Source: Serratia sp. DD3
GTDB taxonomy: Bacteria > Pseudomonadota > Gammaproteobacteria > Enterobacterales > Enterobacteriaceae
Assembly: GCF_000496755.2 (NCBI RefSeq)
Contig: NZ_AYKS02000071.1
Location: 346,785-410,784 of the forward strand
Direction: 5' to 3'
Length of the DNA stretch: 64,000 nucleotides
Each line of letters opens with the position of its first letter. Position 1 is the stretch's first letter. The position numbers were made by a program, and so were the translations under genes. The notes under the pieces were generated by a model that was not told the origin of the DNA, did no database searches, and saw nothing but the letters and a program-made list of their open reading frames with translations. Shown piece by piece: positions 17,126-27,004 of the stretch.

Positions 17126-18511
17126 TTAAAACTCATCCAGAATACTCAAGGCATCCGCCAGTTTCTTGACCCCAAATACTTGCATATTAGCCAGTGGCTT
17201 TTTCGGTACATTGGCGTGCGGGACTATTGCTCGTTTGAAACCATGCTTGGCTGCTTCAGAAATACGTTCCTGACCACTTGGCACCGGCCGGATCTCCCCT
17301 GCCAACCCCACTTCCCCGAAGACCACTAAATCATTTGGCAATGGGCGATCACGAAAGCTGGAAACCAACGCCAATAACAACGCCAAGTCAGCACTGGTTT
17401 CACTCACTTTGACACCGCCGACCACGTTGACGAACACATCCTGATCGGACATTTGCAAACCACCGTGGCGGTGCAATACCGCCAGCAAAATCGCCAGGCG
17501 ATTCTGTTCCAGCCCCACCGCAACACGGCGCGGGTTAGACATCATTGAATGGTCCACCAGCGCTTGTATCTCCACCAGCAATGGTCGGGTTCCTTCCCAT
17601 ACCACCATCACCGAACTCCCCGAGGTTACTTCATCCCCCCGGCTCAGGAAGATGGCAGAAGGATTGCTCACTTCACGCAGCCCCTGCTCGGTCATGGCAA
17701 ACACCCCCAGCTCATTGACCGCACCAAAGCGATTTTTATGGCTGCGCAAGGTACGAAAACGGGAATCGGCGTCACCATCAAGCAGTACCGAACAATCGAT
17801 GCAGTGCTCTAACACCTTCGGGCCAGCCAGTGAACCATCTTTGGTCACATGGCCCACCATCACAATGGCGACACCGCGTGTTTTGGCAAAACGAGTAAGA
17901 TAAGCCGCGGTTTCACGCACCTGCGCCACACTCCCCGGTGATGATTGGATATCCGCCATATGCATCACCTGAATCGAGTCGATCACCATCAGCCTGGGTT
18001 GTTCCTGCTCGGCAATCAGGCAGATCTGCTCAATGCTGGTCTCCGACAACATATTCAAACCACCGGTAGGCAGGCCAAGGCGGTGAGCACGCATCGCGAC
18101 CTGCTGCAAAGACTCTTCACCGGTGACATACAGGGTTTTCATCTGTTGGGAAAGTTTGCACAGTACCTGCAACAGCAAGGTACTTTTCCCGGCCCCGGGG
18201 TTACCGCCGATAAGGATCGCACTGCCTGGTACTACGCCCCCACCCAACACGCGGTCGAACTCGACAAAACCACTGGAAAAGCGCGGCAGCTCTTCCAGAC
18301 TGATGTCCGAAAGCTTCTGTACTTTGCTGATCCCGGTCTCCCCGGCATAACCACTGAAGCGCTCATTGCGAGCAGCCGAAGAAGAGACAGCAGCCAGACG
18401 CACCTCAGTAATGCTGTTCCAGGCGTGACAGGCGCTGCATTGCCCCTGCCAACGCGGATAATCTGCGCCGCATTCATTACACACAAACGCTCGTTTGGCT
18501 GCTTTTGCCAC
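17126..18511 (-). CDS. radA: DNA repair protein RadA (branch-migration helicase-like)
   Basis: A 461-residue RadA. The N-terminal zinc finger CNECGADYPRWQGQCSAC, RecA-like core with Walker A GGNPGAGKST, the RadA-specific KNRFG motif and a C-terminal Lon-type domain (GEVGLAGEIRPV) are all present. RadA processes recombination intermediates alongside RecA. It starts 3 bp after the serB stop, as part of a serB-radA operon. Confidence 0.96.
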   Translation of the reverse strand: MAKAAKRAFVCNECGADYPRWQGQCSACHAWNSITEVRLAAVSSSAARNERFSGYAGETGISKVQKLSDISLEELPRFSSGFVEFDRVLGGGVVPGSAILIGGNPGAGKSTLLLQVLCKLSQQMKTLYVTGEESLQQVAMRAHRLGLPTGGLNMLSETSIEQICLIAEQEQPRLMVIDSIQVMHMADIQSSPGSVAQVRETAAYLTRFAKTRGVAIVMVGHVTKDGSLAGPKVLEHCIDCSVLLDGDADSRFRTLRSHKNRFGAVNELGVFAMTEQGLREVSNPSAIFLSRGDEVTSGSSVMVVWEGTRPLLVEIQALVDHSMMSNPRRVAVGLEQNRLAILLAVLHRHGGLQMSDQDVFVNVVGGVKVSETSADLALLLALVSSFRDRPLPNDLVVFGEVGLAGEIRPVPSGQERISEAAKHGFKRAIVPHANVPKKPLANMQVFGVKKLADALSILDEF

Positions 18512-18514
18512 AAG

Positions 18515-19495
18515 TTACCTCAAATCAAATTTCAAACTGCCGCTGAGTACACAAAATACGCCCATCAGGTCAGCATGGCGAATCGACACCTGCGCTTGCT
18601 CATAAACCTTGGGTTTGGCATGGTAGGCAATGCCCAACCCAGCAACCTGCATCATCTTCAGGTCGTTGGCACCATCACCAATTGCCACCGTTTGTTGTGG
18701 CGGGATCTGCAGCTTTTCAGCCAGTGCCTGTAGGGTATTGGCTTTATATTGCGCATCCACCACCGTCCCTAACACTTCACCGGTTAATTTACCGTCACGA
18801 ATTTCCAACTCATTGGCCGCGACTTCAACCAGCTTCAACTTGTCACGCAGGTACTCGGCATAGTAGGTAAACCCGCCAGAGGCAATGGCGACATGCCAAC
18901 CCAGCGCCTGCAGTTTATGGACCAGACTGGTCAACCCTGGCATCAATGGCAGTTCATCCCGTACCTGCTTGAGAATATTGGCATCAGCACCTTTTAGTGT
19001 GCCCACTCGCTGGCGCAAACTGGCGGCAAAGTCGAGCTCACCGCGCATCGCACGCTCAGTCACCTCGGCTACCTGCTCACCCACCCCCGCCAGCTTGGCA
19101 ATTTCATCAATGCATTCAATCTGAATGGCCGTTGAATCCATATCCATCACCAGCAAACCCGGGGTGCGCAAATGCGGAATATGGCTCAACGGCGCCACAT
19201 CCAACCCACTCTCCGCCGCCAGCAATTTGGCGCGTGTCGATAATGTCCCCGCCAGACGGACAATCTGATAGTCCTCCACACACCAGGCGGTGACAATCAC
19301 CATCGGGACGGCCAGTTTGCGCTGGAACTGCGTGATACACGCTTTATCCAGTTTTCTGCCATATAATAGCCAACCGGTATTACCGGCACGATAATCCAGT
19401 GGCATCACTTCGTCACCGCTTAGCGAAAGCGGTAGCCCCGGCCATTGAGAGATCTCAGCGGGAAGATCACAATAGGTCAGACTATTTGGCATCAT
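18515..19495 (-). CDS. serB: Phosphoserine phosphatase SerB
   Basis: A 326-residue HAD phosphatase making serine from phosphoserine. The nucleophile motif is LVMDMDSTAIQIECIDE (Asp118 and Asp120); IASGGFTYYAEY and the metal-binding AIGDGANDLKMM complete the active site. An N-terminal region of about 110 residues matches E. coli SerB. It begins with ATGATG behind AGGAG at 19495 and is divergent from ytjB, the standard enterobacterial arrangement. Confidence 0.96.
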   Translation of the reverse strand: MMPNSLTYCDLPAEISQWPGLPLSLSGDEVMPLDYRAGNTGWLLYGRKLDKACITQFQRKLAVPMVIVTAWCVEDYQIVRLAGTLSTRAKLLAAESGLDVAPLSHIPHLRTPGLLVMDMDSTAIQIECIDEIAKLAGVGEQVAEVTERAMRGELDFAASLRQRVGTLKGADANILKQVRDELPLMPGLTSLVHKLQALGWHVAIASGGFTYYAEYLRDKLKLVEVAANELEIRDGKLTGEVLGTVVDAQYKANTLQALAEKLQIPPQQTVAIGDGANDLKMMQVAGLGIAYHAKPKVYEQAQVSIRHADLMGVFCVLSGSLKFDLR

Positions 19496-19627
19496 TTACT
19501 CCTGAAAAAACGCGCATCAATACGTCACTTCAAACCACAAAAAAGCAACTTGAAAGAGAGTGGGTAAAACTATCCTATCGTTGGCGGTTCTGGCAACATA
19601 AAGCGTCCAATCGTTGAAGGAAGCCTT

Positions 19628-20302
19628 ATGGCTAAAGCTAAACTGAAATTCCGCCTGCATCGCACTGCTATTATCTTGATTTGCCTAGTATTACTGGTGT
19701 TGTTAATGCAGGGCGCCTCCTATTTTAGCCTGAGTAATCAAATGGCGCGATCTGAACAGGTGGAAGAATTGGCACAAACGCTAACCAAGCAAGTTGCTTT
19801 CAGCCTGGTGCCATTAATGGATAACAGCAATATTGATAGTCAGAATATTGACGCTATTCTCAAGCAGTTGACCGCACATAGTCGAATTCTGGATGCCAGT
19901 GTCTATCAGTTGGATGGTTCACTTGTTGTCCGAGCAGGAGAGCTGATTAATGTTCGTGACCGCCTGTCACTGGATGGTAAACGTGCGGGCAGCTATTTCA
20001 CCCATCAGTTAGTGGAACCGATTGAGAGTAAAGAGGGGCCGCTGGGTTTTATTCGCGTTACGCTGGATACCCATACGCTGGCAACAGAATCCAAGCAGGT
20101 GGATAACACCACTAACCTGCTGCGCCTGATGATCCTGATGGCGCTGGCTATCGGCATTATTCTGGCGCACACACTACTCCAAGGGCGCCGTAGCAACTGG
20201 CAGCAGTCACCCTACTTGCTGACTGCCAATACACCGCTGGCAGAAGAACAGGCCACAGTTGAGCCTGCGGTAGAAGATAATGCGGGTGAGCCCCCCAAGT
20301 AA
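19628..20302 (+). CDS. ytjB: Membrane protein Smp/YtjB
   Basis: A 224-residue inner-membrane protein with two membrane segments (residues about 13-34 and 165-183) around a periplasmic domain, then a cytosolic acidic tail. It is clearly the Smp family: LKFRLHRTAII, MQGASYFS and VRDRLSLDGKRAGSYF. The function is not established; it is a conserved partner of serB. An AAGGAAGCC sequence precedes the ATG. Confidence 0.9.
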   Translation: MAKAKLKFRLHRTAIILICLVLLVLLMQGASYFSLSNQMARSEQVEELAQTLTKQVAFSLVPLMDNSNIDSQNIDAILKQLTAHSRILDASVYQLDGSLVVRAGELINVRDRLSLDGKRAGSYFTHQLVEPIESKEGPLGFIRVTLDTHTLATESKQVDNTTNLLRLMILMALAIGIILAHTLLQGRRSNWQQSPYLLTANTPLAEEQATVEPAVEDNAGEPPK

Positions 20303-20322
20303 CCTCTACCCTAAATTTATGA

Positions 20323-20342
20323 GGCACACTCGCAGGTGTGCC
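20323..20342. terminator. Hairpin between convergent ytjB and deoD
   Basis: GGCACAC (20323-20329) pairs with GTGTGCC (20336-20342) between two convergent genes. No strong T-run follows, so this is a candidate bidirectional terminator only. Confidence 0.5.
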
Positions 20343-20358
20343 CCTACTCGTGGGTATC

Positions 20359-21090
20359 TTATTCCTGATCCCCCAACAACACCGACTCCAACGCAATCAC
20401 AATCATTTCGTTAAACGTGGTCTGGCGCTCATCGGCGGTGGTCGCTTCGTGACGCAGGATATGGTCGGATACGGTACAGATAGTCAGCGCTTTACAGCCA
20501 AACTCTTCATAGAGTTCTGCTGCGACGCCATAAATACCTGCCGCCTCCATTTCCACGCCCAAAATGCCGTACTTCTTCATCACCTGGAACATATCTGGGT
20601 CTGGGGTGTAAAACAGATCAGCGGAGAAAATATTACCTACCCGCGCCGGTATTCCCTGCGCTGCTGCGGCATCAACGGCATTGCGCACCATGTCGAAATC
20701 GGCGATAGCCGCATAGTCATGATCTTTAAAGCGCATACGGTTCACTTTAGAGTCAGTACAAGCCCCCATACCGATCACCACATCACGCAGTTTAACATCG
20801 TCACGTACCGCACCGCAGGAACCCACGCGGATGATCTTCTTCACGCCGAATTCGGCAATCAGCTCACGGGCATAAATAGAGCAGGAAGGGATGCCCATAC
20901 CATGGCCCATAACAGAAATTCTGCGGCCTTTATAAGTGCCAGTAAATCCCAGCATGCCACGCACCTGGTTAACTTCTACCGCATTGTCCAAAAAGTTTTC
21001 TGCAATATATTTAGCCCGTAACGGGTCACCCGGCATCAGGACAACATCAGCAAAATCGCCCATTTCGGCATTAATATGTGGTGTAGCCAT
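20359..21090 (-). CDS. deoD: Purine-nucleoside phosphorylase DeoD
   Basis: A 243-residue trimeric-fold phosphorylase that cleaves purine (deoxy)nucleosides with phosphate. [20 protein letters not shown] at the start, [16 protein letters not shown] and the EMEAAGIYG ribose-binding motif are typical. ATG 21090 follows AAGGA. It is last in the deoA-deoB-deoD operon. The lplA and yjjJ genes that E. coli has between deoD and ytjB are absent. Confidence 0.96.
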   Translation of the reverse strand: MATPHINAEMGDFADVVLMPGDPLRAKYIAENFLDNAVEVNQVRGMLGFTGTYKGRRISVMGHGMGIPSCSIYARELIAEFGVKKIIRVGSCGAVRDDVKLRDVVIGMGACTDSKVNRMRFKDHDYAAIADFDMVRNAVDAAAAQGIPARVGNIFSADLFYTPDPDMFQVMKKYGILGVEMEAAGIYGVAAELYEEFGCKALTICTVSDHILRHEATTADERQTTFNEMIVIALESVLLGDQE

Positions 21091-21167
21091 TTTCTTTTCC
21101 TTCCACGTCAAATTGTTAGATTTCCGTCGTCATTCAGAGGGTAGCCAGACGACGGATGTTGGCGTTA

Positions 21168-22391
21168 TTACAGCATCGATTGACCATAATCCATCGGCGA
21201 CAGACCAAAATAAACGGCAACGGTCTGGCCGATATCAGCAAAGGTTTTCCGGTGGCCTAATGAACCGGGTTTGACTTGCGGGCCATAAACCAGCACCGGA
21301 ATATTCTCACGGGTGTGGTCTGAACCTGGCCAGGTAGGATCACAACCATGGTCGGCGGTGAAAAAAATGATGTCATCGCCGGTCACCCGCTGGAGTAATT
21401 CTGGCAGACGACGATCAAACTGTTCCAGTGCTGCAGCATACCCGGCCACATCACGGCGATGCCCATAGGAAGAGTCAAAATCCACAAAGTTGGTGAAGAC
21501 AATGGTGTTATCACCGGCCTTTTCCATCTCGACCAAGGTAGCATCCAGCAACTCGTCAATGCCGGTCGCTTTTACTTTCTGGGTGATCCCCACGTTGGCA
21601 TAGATATCGGCAATCTTGCCAATAGACACCACTTCTCCGCCCTTCTCTTCCACCAGTTTTTGCAGCACCGTCGGTGCCGGGGGTTCAACAGCCAGATCGT
21701 GGCGATTACCGGTACGCTGGAAGTGACCCGGTTGGTCACCGACAAATGGCCGCGCAATCACCCGACCGATGTTATAACCCCCTTGCGTCAGCTCTTCGCG
21801 GGCGATTTCACACAGTTGGTAGAGACGCTCCAGGCCAAAGGTCTGTTCATGACAGGCGATTTGAAATACCGAGTCTGCAGAAGTGTAGAAAATCGGCTTG
21901 CCGGTCTTCATATGTTCTTCACCCAGTTGATCAAGGATCACCGTACCGGAAGAGTGACAGTTGCCGAGGTAACCCGGCAGATTAGCCCGGGCAACCAGCT
22001 TATCCAGCAGGGCCTGCGGGAAGCTATTCTGGTGATCAGAAAAGTACCCCCACTCGAACAGTACCGGCACACCGGCGATCTCCCAATGCCCAGAAGGCGT
22101 ATCCTTGCCCGATGAGAGCTCGCTGGCATAACCATAGGCGCCAATAATCTCGGCATGGTTATCCAGCCCCACCGGGAAGTGGCCACTAGACTCTTCTGCC
22201 GCCTTACCCAGCCCCAAACGGCTCAAATTTGGCAACGTCAACGGGCCACTACGACCCACATTGGCTTCACCACGCGCACAAGCAGCAGCAATATGGCCCA
22301 AAGTATCAGAGCCTTGATCGCCAAAACGCTCGGCATCTTCGCTGGCACCAATGCCGAATGAGTCTAATACCATTATAAATGTACGCTTCAT
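21168..22391 (-). CDS. deoB: Phosphopentomutase DeoB
   Basis: A 407-residue alkaline-phosphatase-superfamily mutase, the same length as in E. coli. It converts (deoxy)ribose-1-phosphate to the 5-phosphate. [14 protein letters not shown] at the N-terminus, [19 protein letters not shown] and [11 protein letters not shown] carry metal ligands and the phosphorylated Thr region. AGGAGAG precedes the ATG. Confidence 0.97.
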   Translation of the reverse strand: MKRTFIMVLDSFGIGASEDAERFGDQGSDTLGHIAAACARGEANVGRSGPLTLPNLSRLGLGKAAEESSGHFPVGLDNHAEIIGAYGYASELSSGKDTPSGHWEIAGVPVLFEWGYFSDHQNSFPQALLDKLVARANLPGYLGNCHSSGTVILDQLGEEHMKTGKPIFYTSADSVFQIACHEQTFGLERLYQLCEIAREELTQGGYNIGRVIARPFVGDQPGHFQRTGNRHDLAVEPPAPTVLQKLVEEKGGEVVSIGKIADIYANVGITQKVKATGIDELLDATLVEMEKAGDNTIVFTNFVDFDSSYGHRRDVAGYAAALEQFDRRLPELLQRVTGDDIIFFTADHGCDPTWPGSDHTRENIPVLVYGPQVKPGSLGHRKTFADIGQTVAVYFGLSPMDYGQSML

Positions 22392-22459
22392 TATCTCTCC
22401 TGCGTGCTTTCACACTTGGTTATTTCGGCTGCAACAGTATTGGCTGCAACTGATATAAA

Positions 22460-23782
22460 TTATTGAGCGATGCGCTGGTACACCACCGGTGTCACCTCTG
22501 GGGCTTGATCACCCAAGACTATCGCATTACGTAGCGCATCTGCGGCCTGTTGCCAGCTCTGTTCATCGTTGGCGTGGATCACCGCTAACGGTTGCTGGTT
22601 ATCCACACACATTCCTAAGCGAACCATATCCGTCAAGCCAACACTATAGTCAATGCTGTCAGCCGCGCGAGTGCGACCGCCCCCCAGAGCAACCACCGCC
22701 ATACCTAACGCCCGGGTATCCATAGCGGTAATGATTCCTGGCTGTTCAGCATAAACCGGCTTACTGAGTGTCGCCTCCGGCAGGTAGTGTTGGTAGCGCT
22801 CAACAAAATCGACCGGCCCTTGCTGCGCGGCCACCATACGGCCAAAGCGTTCCGCTGCCTGACCATTATCCAATACCGTCTGCAATTTATCCCGGGCATC
22901 CGCCTCATCGCGCGCCAGACCACCAGAGAGCAGCATTTCCACGCACAGCGCCATGGTGACTTCCAACAAGCGTGGATTACGGTATTCCCCAGTCAGGAAA
23001 CGCACCGCTTCCCGCACTTCCAAGGCATTACCGGCACTGGAGGCCAACACCTGGCTCATATCCGTCAACAATGCGCTGGTTTTGCAACCAGCACCATTGG
23101 CCACAGCAACAATCGCCTGCGCCAAATCTGCTGAAAGTTGATAGGTCGGCATAAAAGCCCCGGAACCAACCTTAACATCCATCACCAAAGCGTCGAGCCC
23201 TTCCGCCAGTTTTTTCGCCAAAATAGAGGCAGTAATCAGTGGAATTGAGTCAACGGTGGCAGTGATATCGCGTGTGGCATAGAAACGTTTGTCTGCCGGA
23301 GCCAACGAACTGGTCTGGCCGATAATCGCCACCCCCACTTGCTTGATGATTTTGCGGAATTGCGGGTCATCAGGGAAAATATTAAAACCCGGGATGGATT
23401 CCAGTTTATCCAGTGTACCGCCGGTGTGCCCCAGACCACGGCCAGAGATCATCGGTACATAACCGCCACAGGCGGCCACCATTGGGCCAAGCATCAATGA
23501 GGTCACATCCCCCACCCCACCAGTGGAGTGCTTATCTATAACCGGGCCATTGAGGGATAAATCTTGCCAGTCCAGCACGGTGCCGGAATCACGCATTGCC
23601 ATGGTTAGCGCCACACGCTCTGCCATAGTCATATCGTGAAAGTAGATAGTCATTGCCAGTGCGGCAATCTGCCCTTCGGAAACCACATTGTCACGGATCC
23701 CATTAATGAAAAAGCGGATCTCCGCTTCGCTCAGTGGCTGACCATCACGTTTTTTACGGATTATTTCTTGTGCCAGGAACAA
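22460..23782 (-). CDS. deoA: Thymidine phosphorylase DeoA
   Basis: A 440-residue enzyme splitting thymidine to thymine and deoxyribose-1-phosphate. The glycosyltransferase family 3 signature region [15 protein letters not shown] and [18 protein letters not shown] are intact. It starts with TTG at 23782 behind a strong AGGAGG, as [14 protein letters not shown], matching E. coli DeoA from the first residue. Expression of this gene now depends on a transcript that begins with a truncated deoC. Confidence 0.96.
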   Translation of the reverse strand: MFLAQEIIRKKRDGQPLSEAEIRFFINGIRDNVVSEGQIAALAMTIYFHDMTMAERVALTMAMRDSGTVLDWQDLSLNGPVIDKHSTGGVGDVTSLMLGPMVAACGGYVPMISGRGLGHTGGTLDKLESIPGFNIFPDDPQFRKIIKQVGVAIIGQTSSLAPADKRFYATRDITATVDSIPLITASILAKKLAEGLDALVMDVKVGSGAFMPTYQLSADLAQAIVAVANGAGCKTSALLTDMSQVLASSAGNALEVREAVRFLTGEYRNPRLLEVTMALCVEMLLSGGLARDEADARDKLQTVLDNGQAAERFGRMVAAQQGPVDFVERYQHYLPEATLSKPVYAEQPGIITAMDTRALGMAVVALGGGRTRAADSIDYSVGLTDMVRLGMCVDNQQPLAVIHANDEQSWQQAADALRNAIVLGDQAPEVTPVVYQRIAQ

Positions 23783-23806
23783 GGCATCCTCCTATTAAAA
23801 AGGCAT

Positions 23807-23983
23807 TTATTCAGGGCTATTCAAGCTGACTGAGGGAAACACGGGGGAAATGCCGATTGCTGCAGGGTAACCTGCCTGGCTGCCCATTTGACGACAACAG
23901 GCCAACACGTTGCTGTTGGTGTCATCTTGGTTAAATGCGAGTAAATTCAGCGCAGATAGCACTGAGGTGGTTAATTCAGTCAT
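23807..23983 (-). pseudogene. deoC: Truncated deoC (deoxyribose-phosphate aldolase), N-terminal remnant
   Basis: This 58-codon ORF starts with an ATG behind GGAGAG, where deoC begins in the deoCABD operon. Its first 50 or so residues align with the DeoC N-terminus: MTELTTSVLSALNLL, then QDDTNSNVLACCRQMGSQAG and YPAAIGISPVF. The remaining 200 or so residues, including the Schiff-base lysine, are missing, and the ORF ends 24 bp before deoA. An internal deletion of most of deoC explains this. The operon's aldolase step must be supplied by another locus or lost. Confidence 0.8.
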
Positions 23984-24092
23984 AAAACTCTCCAACTTAT
24001 CACTTTGGTGTTGGCGAGCGGACTTGGTTCCTTGAAGATAGCGCATGAGATGAGTACCTCACGGCGGCAACTGAGATCCTTCTCACCGCGTA

Positions 24093-24220
24093 TATACCCG
24101 GCGCCCTTCAAACTGCAGGGTTGTTGGCTGCTCTCAATCACCCTAGTCACATAGTTAGCTATGCTCCTAGGGATTCATTCGATTGCCGCCTACCTGCAAA
24201 CTTGAATAAGCTTGGGTATA
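24093..24220. repeat. ERIC repeat (128 bp) in the deo leader
   Basis: Runs from TATACCCGGCGCCCTTCAAA to ACTTGAATAAGCTTGGGTAT, with the core CACCCTAGTCACATAGTTAG. It lies between the CRP-like sites of the deo promoter and the deoC start, so it is probably transcribed as part of the deo leader and would fold as a long hairpin. Confidence 0.9.
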
Positions 24221-24277
24221 GCCCTTCAATATTGAATAGCCTGTCGTACTATTTGAACATGATAACGCCAGGTCATT

Positions 24278-24345
24278 AGTGATTAACATCACAACACAGT
24301 AAAACGAATTGCAATATAACATAAATTTTTGTGACTTTTATCACG
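24278..24345 (-). promoter_or_regulatory. Paired CRP-like sites of the deo operon promoter
   Basis: AGTGA-TTAACA-TCACA (24278-24293) and TGTGA-CTTTTA-TCACG (24330-24345) are near-consensus CRP boxes with centres 52 bp apart. E. coli deoP2 has two CRP sites 53 bp apart with CytR bound between. With CRP at about -41 the transcription start would fall near 24245 on the minus strand. I do not see a clear DeoR operator. Confidence 0.7.
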
Positions 24346-24430
24346 CAAAATGATGTTATCCGTTCTGGGAATTCACGTTGTAACTAGGTCGCATCAGATA
24401 TCATCATTAAACAGCCAGACCTTCTGAAAC

Positions 24431-24460
24431 ATAAGGGCAGACCCGCAGGCCTGCCCTTAT
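24431..24460. terminator. Hairpin terminator after the nucleoside transporter
   Basis: ATAAGGGCAG (24431-24440) and CTGCCCTTAT (24451-24460) form a perfect 10-bp stem with a 10-nt loop, 28 bp past the nupX stop. The minus strand continues GTTTCAG, so the T-run is weak. Confidence 0.7.
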
Positions 24461-24488
24461 CGATAACCTGACGCCTTGCTGTTCGTCG

Positions 24489-25766
24489 TTACAAAGCCAG
24501 GAAGAACCCGGCAATAGTGGCACTCATCAGGTTAGAAAGCGTCCCCGCTGCCACGGCTTTCAAGCCGAAACGGGCAATATCTTGGCGGCGATTAGGGGCC
24601 ATGCCACCCAAACCACCAATCAGAATAGCAATCGAAGAGAGATTGGCAAAGCCACACAACGCAAACGAGATAATCGCCTTGGTATGGGGTGACAGTACCT
24701 GTAACCCGGCAGCTGCCACCACATCGTCTGGACGCAGGTAAGCACTAAAGTTCATAAAGGCCACAAATTCATTAAGCACGATTTTTTGGCCAATAAATGA
24801 ACCCGCCGTCATGGCTTCATGCCACGGCACACCAATCAGGTAAGCCAGTGGGGAGAAAATCCAACTCAGGATCAACTCCAACGAGAGCTGTGGATAATTA
24901 AACCAACCACCAACGCCCCCCAAGATACCGTTGAGTAACGCGATCAACCCAATAAAGGCCAACAACATTGCCCCGACATTGAGTGCCAGTTGCATACCAG
25001 ATGCTGCCCCTGAAGCGGCGGCCTCAATCACGTTGGCTGGGCGATCCTCTGCGGTGAGCAAATCCAAGGCATTATCTTTATCACGGGTTTTTTCCGTTTC
25101 CGGCATCATCAGCTTGGCAAACAGTAACCCACCCGGTGCTGCCATAAATGAAGCCGCAATCAGATACTCCAGCGGCACGCCCATTTGTGAGAACCCCGCC
25201 AATACCGAACCCGCTACAGATGCCAAGCCACCGCACATCACGGCAAACAGCTCAGACTGGGTCATGGTGGCAATATAGGGGCGCACCACCAACGGGGCCT
25301 CGGTCTGACCGACGAAAATATTGGCGGTGGCTGACAGTGATTCAGTACGCGAAGTGCCCAGCAATTTCTGCAAACCACCACCGAGGACTTTAATCACCAA
25401 CTGCATAATCCCCAGATAATAGAGCACCGCAATCAGCGAAGAGAAAAACACAATCACCGGCAGCACACGTAATGCAAAGATAAAACCGCCGCCACCAAAG
25501 ACTTCAAACATTTTGTCGGAAACCAGGCCGCCAAAGATAAAATTGACCCCTTGATTACCGTAAGCGATGACATTGGTCACCCCTGACGACATACCGCCAA
25601 GAATTTGCCGCCCCACCGGGACATAAAGGACCAACGCCCCAATAGCGACTTGAATAATAAAAGCACCGAGCACAGTACGCAGCTTAATGGCGCGTCTGTT
25701 GCTGGAAAGCAGCACAGCAATGGCGATCAGTACCATCATACCGACCAGGCTCATGATGAGTTGCAT
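24489..25766 (-). CDS. nupX: Concentrative nucleoside transporter, NupX/YeiM-like
   Basis: A 425-residue CNT-family proton-nucleoside symporter. Signatures include [41 protein letters not shown] and [14 protein letters not shown]. It is closer to E. coli NupX than to NupC in sequence and length. ATG 25766 follows AGGGG; an in-frame ATG 45 bp upstream lacks a ribosome site. Located upstream of the deo genes on the same strand, it would feed them nucleosides. Confidence 0.87.
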   Translation of the reverse strand: MQLIMSLVGMMVLIAIAVLLSSNRRAIKLRTVLGAFIIQVAIGALVLYVPVGRQILGGMSSGVTNVIAYGNQGVNFIFGGLVSDKMFEVFGGGGFIFALRVLPVIVFFSSLIAVLYYLGIMQLVIKVLGGGLQKLLGTSRTESLSATANIFVGQTEAPLVVRPYIATMTQSELFAVMCGGLASVAGSVLAGFSQMGVPLEYLIAASFMAAPGGLLFAKLMMPETEKTRDKDNALDLLTAEDRPANVIEAAASGAASGMQLALNVGAMLLAFIGLIALLNGILGGVGGWFNYPQLSLELILSWIFSPLAYLIGVPWHEAMTAGSFIGQKIVLNEFVAFMNFSAYLRPDDVVAAAGLQVLSPHTKAIISFALCGFANLSSIAILIGGLGGMAPNRRQDIARFGLKAVAAGTLSNLMSATIAGFFLAL

Positions 25767-25838
25767 GGAAAATACCCCTGTTGCGAAAAAGAAACCCCAA
25801 GTGCCGTTCAATGTAACGAATAGCCTAAGGGTGATAAC

Positions 25839-25939
25839 CTGCGCAATTATACTGGGCCAACTATCGCAAGACTCGATTTATGTCACAAACATATACAACT
25901 TGAGGTAAACCAATGCCACTTAATGTGATGTATCGCACA
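25839..25939 (-). promoter_or_regulatory. nupX promoter with two CRP-like sites
   Basis: A perfect TATAAT -10 box is on the minus strand at 25851-25846, with no good -35. A degenerate CRP box CTCGA-TTTATG-TCACA (25872-25887) is centred about 40 bp upstream of the expected start. A strong one, TGTGA-TGTATC-GCACA (25924-25939), is centred exactly 52 bp further. The spacing matches the deo promoter, suggesting shared CRP/CytR control. Confidence 0.6.
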
Positions 25940-26012
25940 TTTCAAGCCGTAAACATGTCGCCCACAGGGGATTGACTGCCATATGAGTCAATCTCAATCG
26001 CAAAAAGCGCCG

Positions 26013-26792
26013 TTAATTCAATGCAAACAGGGAACAGGCGTTCTGCTGGAGATGTTCAGCAATTTCATCTGGCGGTTCTGGCCGAAGTTGGCAAAGAGCC
26101 TGAAACACCTCCAGCACCCGCTCTGGCCGGTTTGCTTGCCCTTGGTAACCGGCTAATGGCATATCTGGTGCGTCCGTTTCCAGCAGTAGACAACTCAGTG
26201 GCAACTGAGCCACCACGCTACGGGTTTTCTGCGCACGCGGGTAGCTGATGGTGCCCCCAACACCGATGTAATAACCCAAGCCAACAAACGCCTCGGCCTG
26301 CGCCAAACTACCAGCAAAACCATGCACCACCCCACCACGGGGAACATCGCATCGGCGTAGGATCGCTGCCAGTTGATCATGGCTACGGCGGGAATGCAAA
26401 ATCATCGGCAGATCGTACTGTTTGGCTAACTTAAGTTGCGCCTTGAGCAACGCTTGTTGCCGCATAAACTGTGGGTTGGCCATAAACAGATCCAAACCCG
26501 CCTCCCCCACCGCCACCAGTTTGGCGGGCTTGGTGGCCAGTAAACCGGCCAGTTGCTCCAGCTGTTGATCCTGATGCTCGGCGATATACAACGGGTGTAG
26601 GCCCAATGCAGCAAATAACGGCGTATGGTCAGCGGCTAACTGCAGCACACGGGCAAAATTTTCAGCGGTGACCGCTGGCACAATAATCTGCCGCACGCCC
26701 GCTTGAGCAGCCCGGAGTAGGCTGGCGGGTTCATCACCACTAAAAGGGGGAAAGTCAAAGTGACAATGGGTATCTGTAAAAATGTAGCTCAC
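26013..26792 (-). CDS. yjjV: TatD-family metal-dependent hydrolase YjjV
   Basis: A 259-residue TatD-type amidohydrolase-fold protein, closely similar to E. coli YjjV. TDTHCHFDFPPFSGDE supplies the HxH metal ligands; VGEAGLDL, ILHSRRSHD, VVHGFAGS and LLETDAPDMPL complete the site. TatD proteins are probable nucleases, but the substrate is not settled. The gene is monocistronic here; E. coli's yjjU and osmY are absent beside it. Confidence 0.93.
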   Translation of the reverse strand: MSYIFTDTHCHFDFPPFSGDEPASLLRAAQAGVRQIIVPAVTAENFARVLQLAADHTPLFAALGLHPLYIAEHQDQQLEQLAGLLATKPAKLVAVGEAGLDLFMANPQFMRQQALLKAQLKLAKQYDLPMILHSRRSHDQLAAILRRCDVPRGGVVHGFAGSLAQAEAFVGLGYYIGVGGTISYPRAQKTRSVVAQLPLSCLLLETDAPDMPLAGYQGQANRPERVLEVFQALCQLRPEPPDEIAEHLQQNACSLFALN

Positions 26793-26860
26793 AGCACCCC
26801 CTGTTTTCTCACTGGTATCGTCATCAGATTGTCGTTTTTCCTGTATAACAAAATGTCGTT

Positions 26861-27004
26861 CTAAACCGTAACGTTATACAGTTGCATCCCTTCACCCGGC
26901 AAACTCAAAATAACCGACTCGTCGCTCACCCTTTGGGTCGCAAAGAGACTCTTCCCATTTCCAATCAAACAGTCCAGAGAGGCCATATTATCAATTAAAT
27001 TCAT
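26861..27004 (-). pseudogene. Orphan 47-codon ORF, possible C-terminal gene remnant
   Basis: The minus strand reads MNLIDNMASLDCLIGNGKSL, then FATQRVSDESVILSLPGEGM and ends QLYNVTV. The composition and strand-like pattern look like a real protein C-terminus, and the GC content is higher than the surrounding DNA. There is no good ribosome site upstream. I do not recognise the parent family. It may be the end of a deleted gene, or chance. Confidence 0.3.

Noticed and set aside
17945..18733. 262-codon plus-strand ORF across radA and serB
   Set aside because: It spans two well-supported genes on the other strand; a codon-bias shadow.
20338..21021. 227-codon plus-strand ORF opposite deoD
   Set aside because: It is antisense to deoD, His/Thr-rich and without family features.
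21459..22115. 218-codon plus-strand ORF opposite deoB
   Set aside because: Shadow of deoB; no supporting motifs.
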